Shown: in pieces, positions 1-11,290 of the stretch
Layout of the letters: the number at the start of each line of letters is the position of its first letter
How positions within the stretch are numbered: position 1 is the first letter of the stretch
Notes under the pieces: generated by a model
Seen by the model: only the letters and a program-made list of their open reading frames with translations
The model's database searches: none
What the model was told of the DNA's origin: nothing
Assembly: GCF_029635795.1 (NCBI RefSeq)
Contig: NZ_CP114280.1
Span: forward strand, 2,542,001-2,606,000
Direction of reading: 5' to 3'
Length of the DNA stretch: 64,000 nucleotides
DNA from: Dickeya lacustris
Lineage (GTDB): Bacteria > Pseudomonadota > Gammaproteobacteria > Enterobacterales > Enterobacteriaceae
Program-made: the position numbers and the translations under genes

Positions 1-1162
<1,162 letters not shown>

Positions 1163-1305
1163 AAGTTTGATTGTGTTTTCCGAAGAAAACGTGCTCAAAG
1201 AATTTACTGTTTATTCGTAATGAATTAACTGTTGTCACTCTTCAAGACTTTCACAAAAGTTTTTGCGAAGTGTCCTGCGAGTGCCCACACAGATTGTCTG
1301 ATTAA

Positions 1306-1318
1306 TTGTTAAAGAGCA
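1306..1318 (-). promoter_or_regulatory. boxA antitermination site of the rRNA leader
   Basis: The minus strand reads TGCTCTTTAACAA, the standard rrn boxA bound by NusB/NusE for rRNA antitermination. It lies in the transcribed leader between promoter P2 and the 16S 5' end. Confidence 0.9.
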
Positions 1319-1355
1319 GTGCGACCGGCCTGAGCCTGCTGTCGCGAGGTGGCGT

Positions 1356-1383
1356 ATACTACGCTTTCCTCATGAAGAGTCAA
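1356..1383 (-). promoter_or_regulatory. rRNA promoter P2
   Basis: On the minus strand a -35 TTGACT (1378-1383) and a -10 TAGTAT (1356-1361) are separated by 16 bases. The position between P1 and boxA matches P2 of enterobacterial rrn operons. Confidence 0.82.
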
Positions 1384-1452
1384 CGTTTATTTTCGTTTCT
1401 TCTTCGCTGACACCGCGTTGCGTTGCCGCTGTTGCCGTGTCAGTGGAGGCGC

Positions 1453-1480
1453 ATTATAGGGACTTCCTGCGGCCTGACAA
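1453..1480 (-). promoter_or_regulatory. rRNA promoter P1
   Basis: On the minus strand a -35 TTGTCA (1475-1480) and a perfect -10 TATAAT (1453-1458) are 16 bases apart. A GCGCC discriminator follows the -10, typical of stringently controlled rrn P1 promoters. The AT-rich stretch at 1485-1500 just upstream could be the UP element. The promoter lies only about 115 bases beyond the rbsR stop codon. Confidence 0.9.
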
Positions 1481-1593
1481 GCCCTAATTGCAAAAAAATT
1501 ACCGACCGCACACTTTTCGGGCAAAAGCAGACATTTACCGGTAAAAACGCTGTATTTTTCAGCAAAAAAGGCAAAAACGAGATATCGCTGCTA

Positions 1594-2598
1594 TTAATAA
1601 CGTTGACCAACAGAACCACGAACAATCAATTCGGGCGTTAAAACCAAAACGCTGTGTTCAATATCGGGATGTTCAAGGCGATAAAGTAATGTATCTATCG
1701 CCAACTCACCCAACTCATCTTTAGGTTGATGAATAGTCGTTAGCGGCGGCGTCATATATCGCGCCAGTTCAATATCGTCATAACCCACAACAGCCACATC
1801 ATCGGGAATGGCTAATCCAGCATCGTATAGCGCACGGTAGACACCAACCGCCATAGCATCATTACCGGTAAAAACAGCCTCAGGAGGTTCAGGTAATGCC
1901 AATAAGGTCTGCATGGCACGAAAACCGGCCTCAAATTCAAAATCCCCGATCACTTCATAATTAGCCGGGATAGGCAGCCCGGCCGCTTGCATCGCTCGTC
2001 GATACCCTTCAAGGCGGTTATGGGCGGTGGTTTTATCTTGTGGCCCAGCGATACAGGCGATTTTGCGATACCCTTGGGCAATCAAGTATTGCGTTGCCAT
2101 TTCGCCGCCCTGCAAGGAATTATCCTTGATGACGTCACTGCTGCCTTCAAAGGGAGCCCAGTCCATCATGACCATCGGTATAGAAGGATAGCGGCGGGTA
2201 ATCTCGGGCGATGGCATACGACTTTCCGTACACATCACCAGTAGCCCATCCACCCGTTTTTGCAATAGCGTTTCCAGACTGCGGCTTAAACGGTGGTGAT
2301 CGCCTTCTGTATTACACAGAATAAGGCTATAGCCACGCTCATAGCAGCAACGCTCAACGCCACGCACCACTTCAGCGTAAAAGGGGTTACTACTGGCTGT
2401 CAGTAACATACCAATAGTGCGGGTTTGATTGATTTTAAGACTACGCGCCAGCGCTGACGGCGCGTAGTTCAATTGATCAACCGCTTTCATGACTCTTGCG
2501 CGAATAACATCGCTGACAAAGCGGTTGTTGTTGATAACGTGGGAAACCGTGGACGTGGATACCCCGGCAAGACGGGCCACGTCTTTCATTGTCGCCAA
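1594..2598 (-). CDS. rbsR: Ribose operon repressor RbsR (LacI family)
   Basis: This is a DNA-binding repressor of the ribose operon that releases DNA when ribose binds. The 334-residue product opens with the LacI-type helix-turn-helix ([19 protein letters not shown]), then the hinge ([10 protein letters not shown]), then a periplasmic-binding-protein-like sensor domain ending in [15 protein letters not shown]. It matches E. coli RbsR over nearly its whole length. The start is taken as TTG, as in E. coli rbsR, because an AGGAG lies six bases before it, inside the end of rbsK. The gap to rbsK is three bases, so the two are surely co-transcribed. It is the last gene of the operon and ends just before the rRNA promoters. 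Confidence 0.96.
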   Translation of the reverse strand: MATMKDVARLAGVSTSTVSHVINNNRFVSDVIRARVMKAVDQLNYAPSALARSLKINQTRTIGMLLTASSNPFYAEVVRGVERCCYERGYSLILCNTEGDHHRLSRSLETLLQKRVDGLLVMCTESRMPSPEITRRYPSIPMVMMDWAPFEGSSDVIKDNSLQGGEMATQYLIAQGYRKIACIAGPQDKTTAHNRLEGYRRAMQAAGLPIPANYEVIGDFEFEAGFRAMQTLLALPEPPEAVFTGNDAMAVGVYRALYDAGLAIPDDVAVVGYDDIELARYMTPPLTTIHQPKDELGELAIDTLLYRLEHPDIEHSVLVLTPELIVRGSVGQRY

Positions 2599-2601
2599 GG
2601 A

Positions 2602-3528
2602 TTACTCCTGTGCATTCAGGAAAGCATCGATTTCTTCACGCCAGGGAACGGAAGGTTGTGCGCCGTGGCGCGTAACGGCTATCGCCGCTGCCGCATGGGC
2701 AAATTTAACGGCTGCATCCATTGGCTGCGATTCGAGTAATGCCGTCACCAGCGCACCGTTAAAGGTATCGCCAGCGGCAATGGTATCGACTGCATTGACA
2801 CGAAAACCGGGGATACGCTGCCCCTTACCCTGCTCGCTTAACCAGACGCCGCGACTCCCCAGTGTGATTAATACCGTAGGAATCCCTTTTTCATGCAATA
2901 TCTGAGCGGCCTGTTGCGCATCCGTTTCTGTTTTTACCGTGATGCCAGTGAGAATCTGCGCTTCGGTTTCATTAGGGGTTATCATATCGACCAGCGCCAA
3001 CAGTTCATCGGGTAACGGGCAGGCAGGCGCAGGATTAAGAATGACTTGGGTATCATTATCGTGTGCCAAACGCGCAGCTGCGATAACGGTTTCCAAAGGG
3101 GATTCAAGTTGCATCAACAACGCTGAAGCATCGATGATTTTTTGCTGATAGCGCTTGAGGTAATCGGGTGTCACGGCGGCATTAGCCCCCGCATGGATGC
3201 CTATCATATTTTCAGCATCGCCATTCACGAAAATCAGCGCAACGCCGGTGGTCAGGCCCGGTACAGCTTCAACCGCAGACACATCAACCTGGTCTTTCAT
3301 CAACTGCTGGCGAATACGCTCACCAATGTCATCGGCACCCACACAGGCAATAAACGCTGTATCAGCTCCGCTTCGCCCTGCTGCGACCGCCTGGTTAGCC
3401 CCTTTTCCGCCAAAAGCCACGCCATATTGTTTACCGATCACCGTTTCTCCGGGACGGGGAAATTGCGACAGATTAAGAATATGGTCAGCATTAATACTGC
3501 CCAAGACTACCAGCTTGCCTGCTTTCAT
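2602..3528 (-). CDS. rbsK: Ribokinase
   Basis: This cytoplasmic kinase phosphorylates D-ribose at O5 using ATP, feeding ribose into the pentose phosphate pathway. It is a PfkB-family sugar kinase of 308 residues. It shows the N-terminal substrate motif (GSINADHILNL), the GGKGANQAVAAGR signature and the C-terminal DTIAAGDTFNGAL motif, which contains the catalytic Asp and the anion hole. Three in-frame starts lie close together. The ATG giving MKAGKLVVLG is preferred because GGGG lies nine bases upstream and it aligns with E. coli RbsK. Upstream starts at 3534 (ATG) and 3543 (TTG) are possible. It lies between rbsB and rbsR in the ribose operon. Confidence 0.96.
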   Translation of the reverse strand: MKAGKLVVLGSINADHILNLSQFPRPGETVIGKQYGVAFGGKGANQAVAAGRSGADTAFIACVGADDIGERIRQQLMKDQVDVSAVEAVPGLTTGVALIFVNGDAENMIGIHAGANAAVTPDYLKRYQQKIIDASALLMQLESPLETVIAAARLAHDNDTQVILNPAPACPLPDELLALVDMITPNETEAQILTGITVKTETDAQQAAQILHEKGIPTVLITLGSRGVWLSEQGKGQRIPGFRVNAVDTIAAGDTFNGALVTALLESQPMDAAVKFAHAAAAIAVTRHGAQPSVPWREEIDAFLNAQE

Positions 3529-3605
3529 TACCATGAACCCCAATGTTGATGACGCGCCACCCGAAAGTGGCGCGGTACTGCATTGTCTTAATCGCTTAAG
3601 AGCAC

Positions 3606-4496
3606 TTACTGTTTGGCAACCAGTTTCAGGTCAACCGGAATGATAGGCTGTACTTTTTCGCCTTTCAGTACCTTATCAGCAGTATCAACGCCAATGATGC
3701 CGATCTGCTCTGGACGCTGTGCTACGGTAGCCGCTAATTTGCCGCCTTCTACCGCTTTCACGCCGTCAGCCGTACCGTCGAAGCCAACAACCATCACATC
3801 GTCACGGCCTGCCGTTTGCAACGCACGCAGAGCACCCAGCGCCATTTCATCATTCTGGGCAAACACCGCTTTCACATCAGGATGGGCCGTCAGCAGGTTT
3901 TGCATCACGTTCAAGCCTTTGGTGCGATCAAAATCCGCAGGCTGGCTGGCCAGCATGGCAAATTTATTCTTCTCTGCTGATTTCATAAAGCCAGCGCCAC
4001 GCTCGCGAGCGGCAGACGTCCCCGCCAGGCCTTCCAACTGGATCACTTTGGCACCTTCGCCCAGTTTTTTGGCGATAAAGTCACCTGCCACCTTGCCGCC
4101 AAAAGCGTTGTCAGAGGCGATATGGCTGACGACATCACCGCTGGCAGCAACGCGGTCTAACGTAATAACCGGAATTTTGGCCTGATTCGCCAGTTTCACC
4201 GCATTACCGACAGCGTTGGAGTCTGTCGGGTTAATTAGCAGCAGCTTGGTGCCGCGAACGGTTAAATCCTGCACGTTAGAGAGTTCTTTGGCCGGGTTAT
4301 TCTGTGAATCCAGAACTACCAGGTCATAGCCCAGTTTATCCGCTTCTTTTTGCGCGCCATCTTTTAGCGTAACGAAGAACGGGTTATTTAGCGTGGAAAC
4401 AACAAGAGCAATGGTGTCCTTAGCCAGCGCATTAGCACTAACCGTCGCACTCAGGGCAACAGCGGAAACCAGAGTAGCAATCTTCTTCAGATTCAT
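3606..4496 (-). CDS. rbsB: D-ribose periplasmic binding protein
   Basis: This periplasmic receptor delivers D-ribose to the RbsAC importer and, in E. coli, also to the Trg chemoreceptor. The 296-residue precursor has a signal peptide of about 25 residues ([19 protein letters not shown], cut after ANALA). The mature part has the two-lobed sugar-binding fold, with family landmarks such as [12 protein letters not shown] near the start and [16 protein letters not shown] later. AGGAA precedes the ATG. It is the fourth gene of rbsDACBKR, 26 bases after rbsC. The 77-base gap to rbsK is the longest inside the operon and may hold a processing site that keeps rbsB expression high. Confidence 0.97.
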   Translation of the reverse strand: MNLKKIATLVSAVALSATVSANALAKDTIALVVSTLNNPFFVTLKDGAQKEADKLGYDLVVLDSQNNPAKELSNVQDLTVRGTKLLLINPTDSNAVGNAVKLANQAKIPVITLDRVAASGDVVSHIASDNAFGGKVAGDFIAKKLGEGAKVIQLEGLAGTSAARERGAGFMKSAEKNKFAMLASQPADFDRTKGLNVMQNLLTAHPDVKAVFAQNDEMALGALRALQTAGRDDVMVVGFDGTADGVKAVEGGKLAATVAQRPEQIGIIGVDTADKVLKGEKVQPIIPVDLKLVAKQ

Positions 4497-4522
4497 ATTT
4501 CAATTCCTGTGTGGATAGAAAG

Positions 4523-5491
4523 TTATTTACTGCTTTTGTTATCAACCAAAACCGCCAGCAAAATAACGACCGCTTTGACGATCATTTGGTAGTAAGAAGA
4601 TACACCTAACAAATTAAGCCCGTTGTTCAGAAAGCCTAAAATCAGCGCACCGATCAACGTTCCTACTACGCGTCCTTTACCACCTGACAGGCTCGTTCCC
4701 CCTAACACCACCGCTGCGATGGCATCCAGTTCATAGCCTGTCCCTGCTGTGGGTTGCGCCGAAGACAGGCGAGCGACTTCAATAATGCCCGCCAGCGCCG
4801 ACAGCAAACCACATAACGAATAGACGACAACCTTGACCCTATCAACATTAATCCCTGACAAACGGGTCGCGGCCTCATTTCCACCCAGCGCATAGATATA
4901 GCGACCGATGCGGGTATGGTGCAGCATGTACCAGGTAGCCAGAAAGACCACCGCCATAATCCAAATCGGCGTCGGCACACCAAGAGGTCGGCCAATACCA
5001 AACCACCCTAAGGTATCGGCTGCGGCAGAAAAGCCGGTGTTAACCGGGCTACCGTTGGTGTAGACCATCGTGACGCCGCGTAACAGCAGCATCATTACCA
5101 AGGTAGCGATAAACGCCTGCACCCGGCCCTTGGCGATAATAACGCCCGTACCCGCGCCAATTACCGCCCCTAGCGCCAGCGCAGCGACAACCGCGACCAA
5201 TGCATTAATCTCAAGGCCGACCAAGGATGCAGCGATAGCCCCGGTCAATGCCAACAGCGAGCCGACCGATAAATCAATCCCAGAGGTGAGAATGACTAAT
5301 GTCATCCCTACCGCCATGATCGCGTTCACTGATGTCTGTTGCAGAATATTGAACAGGTTATTCAGCGTGAAGAAATTGGGGCTCATTGAAGACACCACCG
5401 CGATCAATATCAGCAGGGCTATCAATGATTTTTGCTCCATCAGCCACTCTTTGCTGAACCAGCGCCGGGCCGTGATTGTTTGAGAACTCAT
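4523..5491 (-). CDS. rbsC: Ribose ABC transporter permease
   Basis: This inner-membrane channel subunit of the ribose importer forms a homodimer with RbsA at the cytoplasmic side. The 322-residue protein is strongly hydrophobic, with about eight to ten membrane spans. It has the family signature near the middle (GTGVIIAKGRVQAFIATLVMM) and the conserved ATPase-coupling region around GGNEAATRLSGINVDRVK. The length equals that of the E. coli protein. It sits seven bases downstream of rbsA and 26 bases upstream of rbsB on the same strand. Confidence 0.97.
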   Translation of the reverse strand: MSSQTITARRWFSKEWLMEQKSLIALLILIAVVSSMSPNFFTLNNLFNILQQTSVNAIMAVGMTLVILTSGIDLSVGSLLALTGAIAASLVGLEINALVAVVAALALGAVIGAGTGVIIAKGRVQAFIATLVMMLLLRGVTMVYTNGSPVNTGFSAAADTLGWFGIGRPLGVPTPIWIMAVVFLATWYMLHHTRIGRYIYALGGNEAATRLSGINVDRVKVVVYSLCGLLSALAGIIEVARLSSAQPTAGTGYELDAIAAVVLGGTSLSGGKGRVVGTLIGALILGFLNNGLNLLGVSSYYQMIVKAVVILLAVLVDNKSSK

Positions 5492-5498
5492 GTCTGAC

Positions 5499-7004
5499 TT
5501 ACTCCTGCTTTACGCGGTATTGCTTACCAACGGCCGCTGCCATCAGCGTTTCCTGTGTTGCCTGTTCAATGGCGAAATCACCGCTCAGGCGCCCTTCGTG
5601 CATCACAATCACACGATCGCTCATACCCAACACTTCAGGCATTTCCGATGACACCAGAATGATGCTCAATCCTTCCTGTTTGAACTGGTTAATTAACTGA
5701 TAGATCTCTTTTTTCGCCCCGACATCTACACCACGGGTCGGCTCATCAAGAATCAGCACTTTTGGGCGCGTCATTAAGCCACGTGCTATCGCGACTTTTT
5801 GCTGATTCCCACCGGACAGCAGCCCTATTGGTTGCAGCATAGAGGGGGTACGGATATTGAACATGCGGATAAAATCGCCCACAGCTTGCTGTTCATCAGC
5901 ATGGCGCAATGACCCCATCCCATTACTGAAATAGCGCAGTGCCGTCAGCGACATGTTTTCTTTCACCGACATGCCAAGCACCAGGCCATCCCGCTTGCGG
6001 TCTTCGGAGATATAGACGATGCCGTTGGCAAGCCCATCCTGCGGCGTGCGGGGTATGACCTCTTTCCCATCCAGCCAGACACTGCCCTGGGTGCGAGGAA
6101 GTGCGCCATATAGCACTTTCATCAGTTCCGTACGGCCTGCGCCCATTAGACCGGCAACGCCGAGAATTTCACCCTTGCGTAGCGTAAAGCTAACGTTATT
6201 CACCCCAGGGCCTGAGAGCCCATCAACACGTAAACGCTCATCGCCGGGCGCTTGATGTAATCGAGGGTATTGATCTTCGAGTTTACGCCCCACCATCATT
6301 TCAATCAGCGAGTCTTCCTGTAACCCGCTGACCGGGCGTTCGCCAATAAACTGGCCGTCACGGAACACCGTCACATCATCACAGATTTCAAAAATCTCTT
6401 TCAGACGGTGAGAGATGTACACAATCCCGCACCCTTGTGATTGCAACTCTTTGATAACGCTAAATAGCGAGGCTGTTTCAGTATCGGTCAGCGCATCTGT
6501 CGGTTCATCCATAATGATGACTTTCGACTCAAAACTCAGCACCTTGGCTATTTCAACCATTTGCTGATCGCCTATCGATAGCTCGCCCACCAACCGACGG
6601 CTGTCATAACGCAGGTTCAGTCGTTTGAGCAACGTATCGGCTTGCGCGTACATCCGTTTCCAGTCGATGCGCCCAAAACGGTTGGTGAACTCACGGCCAA
6701 GGAAAATATTTTCCGCAATCGTCAATTGAGGAATCAGATTCAGTTCCTGATGGATGATGCCAATACCCGCCTCCTGAGAGGCTTTCGGGCCATTGAAATC
6801 GACCTCTTTGCCGAGGAACTGAATACTGCCGGCATCTTTTCGATAGATACCGGTCAGCACTTTCATCATGGTGGATTTACCGGCGCCATTTTCCCCCACC
6901 AATGCCATCACTTTACCCGGATAGACATTCAGCGCTGCGCCAGATAACGCTTTCACGCCGGGAAAGGTTTTGGTGATGCCTTGCAATTGCAGTAAAGGTT
7001 GCAT
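5499..7004 (-). CDS. rbsA: Ribose ABC transporter ATP-binding protein
   Basis: This is the ATPase of the ribose importer, a single chain with two nucleotide-binding domains. At 501 residues it matches E. coli RbsA. The first domain has a full Walker A (GENGAGKST), signature ([13 protein letters not shown]) and Walker B ([11 protein letters not shown]). The second has the degenerate Walker A typical of monosaccharide transporters ([10 protein letters not shown]), then [15 protein letters not shown] and [12 protein letters not shown]. Only the first site is expected to hydrolyse ATP efficiently. It starts seven bases after rbsD and ends seven bases before rbsC. Confidence 0.97.
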   Translation of the reverse strand: MQPLLQLQGITKTFPGVKALSGAALNVYPGKVMALVGENGAGKSTMMKVLTGIYRKDAGSIQFLGKEVDFNGPKASQEAGIGIIHQELNLIPQLTIAENIFLGREFTNRFGRIDWKRMYAQADTLLKRLNLRYDSRRLVGELSIGDQQMVEIAKVLSFESKVIIMDEPTDALTDTETASLFSVIKELQSQGCGIVYISHRLKEIFEICDDVTVFRDGQFIGERPVSGLQEDSLIEMMVGRKLEDQYPRLHQAPGDERLRVDGLSGPGVNNVSFTLRKGEILGVAGLMGAGRTELMKVLYGALPRTQGSVWLDGKEVIPRTPQDGLANGIVYISEDRKRDGLVLGMSVKENMSLTALRYFSNGMGSLRHADEQQAVGDFIRMFNIRTPSMLQPIGLLSGGNQQKVAIARGLMTRPKVLILDEPTRGVDVGAKKEIYQLINQFKQEGLSIILVSSEMPEVLGMSDRVIVMHEGRLSGDFAIEQATQETLMAAAVGKQYRVKQE

Positions 7005-7011
7005 CGCTACC

Positions 7012-7431
7012 TCAGAAGGTTACGCCAGCACAAAGAATCACATTCGCATAGGGAGAGCACTCCCCGGTACGAATAATGGCGCGGCTCTTACCGCTTTGTT
7101 GTTTAAATTCTTCATGGCTGACGTAATGCAGTGAAATGGTGTTTCCCTGGTGTTGTTCAAGTTGTGCTAATTGCTTCAACAATGCGTCATGGAGTTGCGG
7201 ATTTTTCTCGATGATCTCCTGCGCCAGAATCGCGGCCTCCACCTGCATTTCTGCCGTTACCACGCTCAGTACCTGCAAAAAACCGGGCACATTGTGGGTC
7301 AACGCCAGATCAATACGCGCCGTCGTGTCTGGAATGGGTAAGCCGGCATCGGCAATCACCAGTTGGTCGGTATGCCCTAACCGGGAAATCACGGATGAAA
7401 CATCAGAATTCAGTAACGCACCTTTTTTCAT
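7012..7431 (-). CDS. rbsD: D-ribose pyranase
   Basis: RbsD interconverts the beta-pyranose and beta-furanose forms of D-ribose, supplying the furanose form used by ribokinase. The 139-residue product starts [22 protein letters not shown], and the family's catalytic His is visible in this N-terminal GHTD motif. The C-terminal [12 protein letters not shown] is also typical. It is the first gene of the operon, directly behind the promoter and its RbsR operators. Confidence 0.96.
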   Translation of the reverse strand: MKKGALLNSDVSSVISRLGHTDQLVIADAGLPIPDTTARIDLALTHNVPGFLQVLSVVTAEMQVEAAILAQEIIEKNPQLHDALLKQLAQLEQHQGNTISLHYVSHEEFKQQSGKSRAIIRTGECSPYANVILCAGVTF

Positions 7432-7447
7432 TTTTATTTACCCTGCT

Positions 7448-7463
7448 AGCGAAACGTTTCGCT
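7448..7463. promoter_or_regulatory. RbsR operator O1
   Basis: This is a perfect 16-base palindrome, AGCGAAACGTTTCGCT, identical to the core of the E. coli RbsR operator as I remember it. It lies just downstream of the -10 element, where bound repressor would block transcription initiation of rbsD. Confidence 0.88.
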
Positions 7464-7472
7464 TGTACAATA

Positions 7473-7500
7473 AGTGTAGAAAAAGGCCGCCAGAAGGCAA
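7473..7500 (-). promoter_or_regulatory. Putative rbs operon promoter
   Basis: On the minus strand TTGCCT (7495-7500) and TACACT (7473-7478) are separated by 16 bases. The implied start near 7466 lies in front of operator O1. The weak -35 would fit dependence on CRP activation. This is inferred from sequence only. Confidence 0.55.
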
Positions 7501-7515
7501 TCACAATCTTATAAA

Positions 7516-7541
7516 AATGTGATCGTTATCGAAACGTTTCG
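7516..7541. promoter_or_regulatory. Possible CRP site overlapping second RbsR operator O2
   Basis: CGAAACGTTTCG (7530-7541) is a second palindrome with the same 12-base core as O1. The two palindrome centres are exactly 80 bases apart. Immediately adjacent, TGTGATCGTTATCGAA (7518-7533) resembles a CRP site with one perfect half. Its centre lies about 60 bases upstream of the inferred start, the usual distance for CRP at an activated promoter. Overlap of the two sites suggests competition or looping. Confidence 0.6.
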
Positions 7542-7601
7542 TTAGTGTTATGCAAGGGCACGGCGCGGATAGACGAGTAGCAAAAACCCGGAGAGAGAGC
7601 G

Positions 7602-7627
7602 AAAAAAAAGCTCCCGTAAACGGGAGC
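7602..7627 (-). terminator. Intrinsic terminator of kup
   Basis: Reading the minus strand, a GCTCCCG/CGGGAGC stem with a short TTTA loop (7610-7627) is followed by eight T residues (7602-7609). It lies 31 bases past the kup stop codon. Confidence 0.92.
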
Positions 7628-7658
7628 GTCTTATCGGGCATCGCCTCAGTGATTCAGC

Positions 7659-9528
7659 TTAAATTTCAACCTGAATACCAAGCTCAATCAGCCTATTGGG
7701 TGGAATTTCAAACTGATCCGCCGCACGCAGCGCGTTACGACTAAGCATCATGAAGAGTTTGCCGCGAATCCGCAGATACCAGGCGCGTTTACCCATCATC
7801 AGCGATTCATTTGACAAGAAGAAGGTGGTTTCCATCATCTGGCAGGCTAAACCATCCTGCCAGCAGCGGTGGAACACCTCTTCAACGTTCGGCGTTTCAC
7901 GCCAGCCGTAGCTTGCAACCACACGCCAGAAGGTAGGGGAGAGCTGCTCAACCGACACCCGGCGCGCGTTATGTACGTAAGGCGCATCTTCCGTTCTCAT
8001 GGTCAGCAACACCACTCGCTCATGCAATACTTTGTTATGCTTGAGATTATGTAGCAAAGCAAAGGGGATAACATGCGTTGCGCGCGATAAATACACCGCC
8101 GTGCCGGAAACGCGTACCGGCGGGTTTTTCTCCAGCGAGACAATCATGGCGTCAAGAGAGTTACCGTGCTCATGGATACGACGCAGCAAGCGAAAACGCT
8201 CACTCTTCCAGGTCGTCATAATCACAAACATCACCAGCCCCAGCGCCAGCGGCAGCCAACCACCGGAAATAATTTTCACCACGTTCGCCAGGAACATCGG
8301 TAAATCGATAGTCAGTAGTGCTGCCAGCAGCAACCAAACCAAGTAGCGATACCAGTTCCAGTTTTTCGCCGCCACGGTACAAGACAGGATGCTGGTCAGC
8401 ACCATCGTACCGGTAACAGCAATACCATAGGCCGCAGCCAGATTACTGGAGTGTTCAAAGCTGACAATCACTATCACGACCGCCACATACAGTAGCCAGT
8501 TAATGAACGGAATATAAATCTGACCGGACTCCATATCCGAGGTATGCACAATGCGCATCGGCGGCAGATATCCCAGCCGAACCGCCTGGCGCGTCAGGGA
8601 GAATACGCCGGAAATCACCGCCTGAGAGGCGATAATGGTCGCAAGCGTCGCTAGCACCAATAGCGGAATCAGAGCCCAATCCGGCGCAAGCAGGAAAAAC
8701 GGGTTTTTGATAGCTTCCGGGTTTTTCAGCAGTAACGCGCCCTGACCGAAATAGTTGAGTACCAACGACGGCAACACAGCAGAAAACCAGGCAATACGAA
8801 TAGGCAGCTTACCAAAGTGGCCCATATCCGCGTATAGCGCTTCAACCCCGGTAATGGACAGCACCACCGCGCCGAGAGCAAAGAAAGACACCCGATTTAT
8901 ATTGGATAAAGAAATTGATAGCCCACTTGGGATTCAACGCTTGAAGCACGTCGGGATTGGCAATGATGCTTCGCGCCCCCAATATTCCCAGCGTTAAAAA
9001 CCATACGGTCATAATGGGCGCAAACAGACTACCGACACGGCCAGTACCGTGCTTTTGAATCATAAACAGTAGCGTCAGCACGACGATGGAAATCGGCACG
9101 ATATAAGTATCAAGCGCAGGGGCGACAATATCTAACCCCTCAATGGCCGACATCACCGAGATAGCCGGAGTAATAACCACTTCGCCATAAAAAAAGCTAC
9201 CCCCGATAAGCCCCATGATAACCACAGCGGCTGTCACCTTATCTGAAGTGTTACGCCCGGCAAGCGACATCAGCGTCAGTATGCCGCCTTCACCTGCGTT
9301 ATCGGCGCGCATGACATAGCTGAGATACTTTAATGACACAACCAGTACCAACAGCCAGAAAATCAGGGAGAGAAAACCAAAAACGGAATCGGGTTCAACC
9401 CCAAAACCAAACTGGCCGGAAAGACACTCTCTGAGTGTATAAAGAGGGCTGGTGCCAATGTCACCATATACCACTCCTATTGCAGCCAGCGTGATCGCCG
9501 GAAGTGAACGTTTATGTTCTGAACTCAT
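7659..9528 (-). pseudogene. kup: Low-affinity potassium transporter Kup, single-base frameshift
   Basis: Kup is an inner-membrane K+/H+ symporter for potassium uptake. The gene is split into two overlapping frames. The first (9528 down to 8842) gives residues 1-212, starting [28 protein letters not shown], before leaving frame. The second (8891 down to 7659) gives the remaining 410 residues, resuming at [24 protein letters not shown]. Deleting one base from the CCC run at 8891-8893 (GGG on the coding strand) restores a 622-residue protein, the exact length of E. coli Kup. The span of 1870 bases is one more than 623 codons. About 12 membrane spans and the hydrophilic C-terminal domain are otherwise intact. 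This is either a very recent mutation or a sequencing error. Confidence 0.93.
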
Positions 9529-9788
9529 AAACCTTTTCTTCTGTTATCAATTTATTAACAATCCGAGCCCTATTTTGCTGTGACTAGCCCGAAAACGCAC
9601 AGTATGCACAAATCGCGTTAAAAGCCCATTTTTAATATAGCCAGCGTACTGTTGACGAGCAGGCCACGTTTGTTGATTAACGCATCCAATGGTGACAATA
9701 ATTAATGTATGGCTAAGGCAGAAAACGTACGCTTTCCAGAGTTTTCTTACGCTTTCCGACTGCGATACCCAGCAACGACGGACTCATC

Positions 9789-11285
9789 ATGATACAACCA
9801 ACAGCTCTGGCCGAGCGCATCTCTCGTTTGAGCCATGCCCTCGAACACGGTCTTTATGAACGGCAGCATGCCGTTCGTCTCTGCCTGCTGGCCGCACTGA
9901 GCGGTGAAAGCGTATTCCTGCTCGGCCCGCCGGGTATAGCCAAAAGCCTGATTGCCCGGCGTTTGAAATATGCCTTTCGCCATGCGCGCGCCTTCGAATA
10001 CCTGATGACCCGTTTCTCAACCCCTGAGGAAGTCTTCGGCCCACTGTCCATCCAGGCGCTCAAGGATGAAGGGCGGTATCAACGTCTGACCACGGGCTAC
10101 TTGCCGGAAGCGGAAATCGTCTTCCTTGATGAAATCTGGAAAGCGGGCCCGGCTATCCTCAATACACTGCTTACCGCCATCAACGAGCGCCGTTTTCGTA
10201 ACGGCAATAGCGAAGAGCCGATTCCCATGCGGCTGCTGGTGACGGCCTCCAACGAGTTGCCGGAAGCAGACAGCAGCCTTGAAGCATTGTATGACCGCAT
10301 GCTGATTCGCGTCTGGCTAGACAGAGTACAGGATAAGCACAATTTTCGCGCAATGTTGAATTCTTCATCCAGCGAGCATGAGAACCTTGTCAGCCCGGCG
10401 CTGAGTATCAACGATGAGGAATATCAGCAGTGGCAAGCTCATATTGAGACCATTCCATTGCCAGAAAGTTGTTTTGAATTGATTTATCAGTTGCGTCAAC
10501 GTCTGGATACTCAAGAAGGCTCTCCCTACGTTTCCGACCGGCGCTGGAAGAAAGCCATTCGTTTACTCCAGGCGTGCGCTTTTTTCAGCGGGCGCGAAAG
10601 CATCACCCCGATTGACCTGATCCTATTGAAAGATTGCCTGTGGCACGATCTTAGCTCTTATCATTTGGTTGAACAGCAGCTACAGCAGATTATGTGCGAG
10701 CAAGCCTATCAACAGCGCACCTTGCTATTCCGCTTGCAGCAGCTTGACGTCAAACGCCAGCAATATCAGCAACAACAAAGCGATCAGCAAGCGTTCAAAG
10801 TGGAACGTCAGGTCAATTTTTTTGGCCGAAAACCCCATTATGCCTTACCCGAGCACCTCTCATCGCCAGAGCTAACGCTGGTGTTACAAAAACCATTGCT
10901 TTTAAACGAGCACACCGTAACGCACCTGGTATTTGAACGCGAAGCGCTGGCGAACTGGTTACAAAAGGGCGGAGAAATAAGAGGTAAGCTCAATGGCGTC
11001 GGCTTTTCCCAACGGCTGGATATCGATATTGATGATCGCCAGCATCTGGTTGTACGTGATATCAGTTTACAAAGTGCCGTGTTATCACTACCCGGTGTCA
11101 TAAAAACAGAACTGCCTCAGGAGATAGTGCAGGAGTATGAAACCCTGAAAATCCAGTTGCGAGAGCAACGCAGGCAGTTTGAACGCCACCAGCCTTGTTT
11201 GTTTATTCCGCGCGAATGGCTCGCCAAAATTGAAGAGAGCCTACAGCAGGTCGATGAACAAATAGAGCAGTCACAACGGGAGTAG
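9789..11285 (+). CDS. ravA: MoxR-type AAA+ ATPase RavA
   Basis: RavA is a hexameric AAA+ ATPase that in E. coli works with ViaA and binds the inducible lysine decarboxylase LdcI. The pair also affects aminoglycoside sensitivity and respiratory complexes. The 498-residue length equals that of E. coli RavA. The Walker A (GPPGIAKS, residues 46-53) and Walker B (VFLDE, 111-115) are intact, and the sensor-like [21 protein letters not shown] is present. The C-terminal part carries the family's beta-rich LdcI-binding region followed by a triple-helical end. It is divergent from kup across 260 bases and lies five bases before viaA. Confidence 0.95.
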   Translation: MIQPTALAERISRLSHALEHGLYERQHAVRLCLLAALSGESVFLLGPPGIAKSLIARRLKYAFRHARAFEYLMTRFSTPEEVFGPLSIQALKDEGRYQRLTTGYLPEAEIVFLDEIWKAGPAILNTLLTAINERRFRNGNSEEPIPMRLLVTASNELPEADSSLEALYDRMLIRVWLDRVQDKHNFRAMLNSSSSEHENLVSPALSINDEEYQQWQAHIETIPLPESCFELIYQLRQRLDTQEGSPYVSDRRWKKAIRLLQACAFFSGRESITPIDLILLKDCLWHDLSSYHLVEQQLQQIMCEQAYQQRTLLFRLQQLDVKRQQYQQQQSDQQAFKVERQVNFFGRKPHYALPEHLSSPELTLVLQKPLLLNEHTVTHLVFEREALANWLQKGGEIRGKLNGVGFSQRLDIDIDDRQHLVVRDISLQSAVLSLPGVIKTELPQEIVQEYETLKIQLREQRRQFERHQPCLFIPREWLAKIEESLQQVDEQIEQSQRE

Positions 11286-11290
11286 CAGCC

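Noticed and set aside
7659..9528. Reading the kup fragments as two separate genes or as programmed frameshifting.
   Set aside because: There is no slippery heptamer or stimulatory structure at the junction, and the family is always a single unshifted chain.
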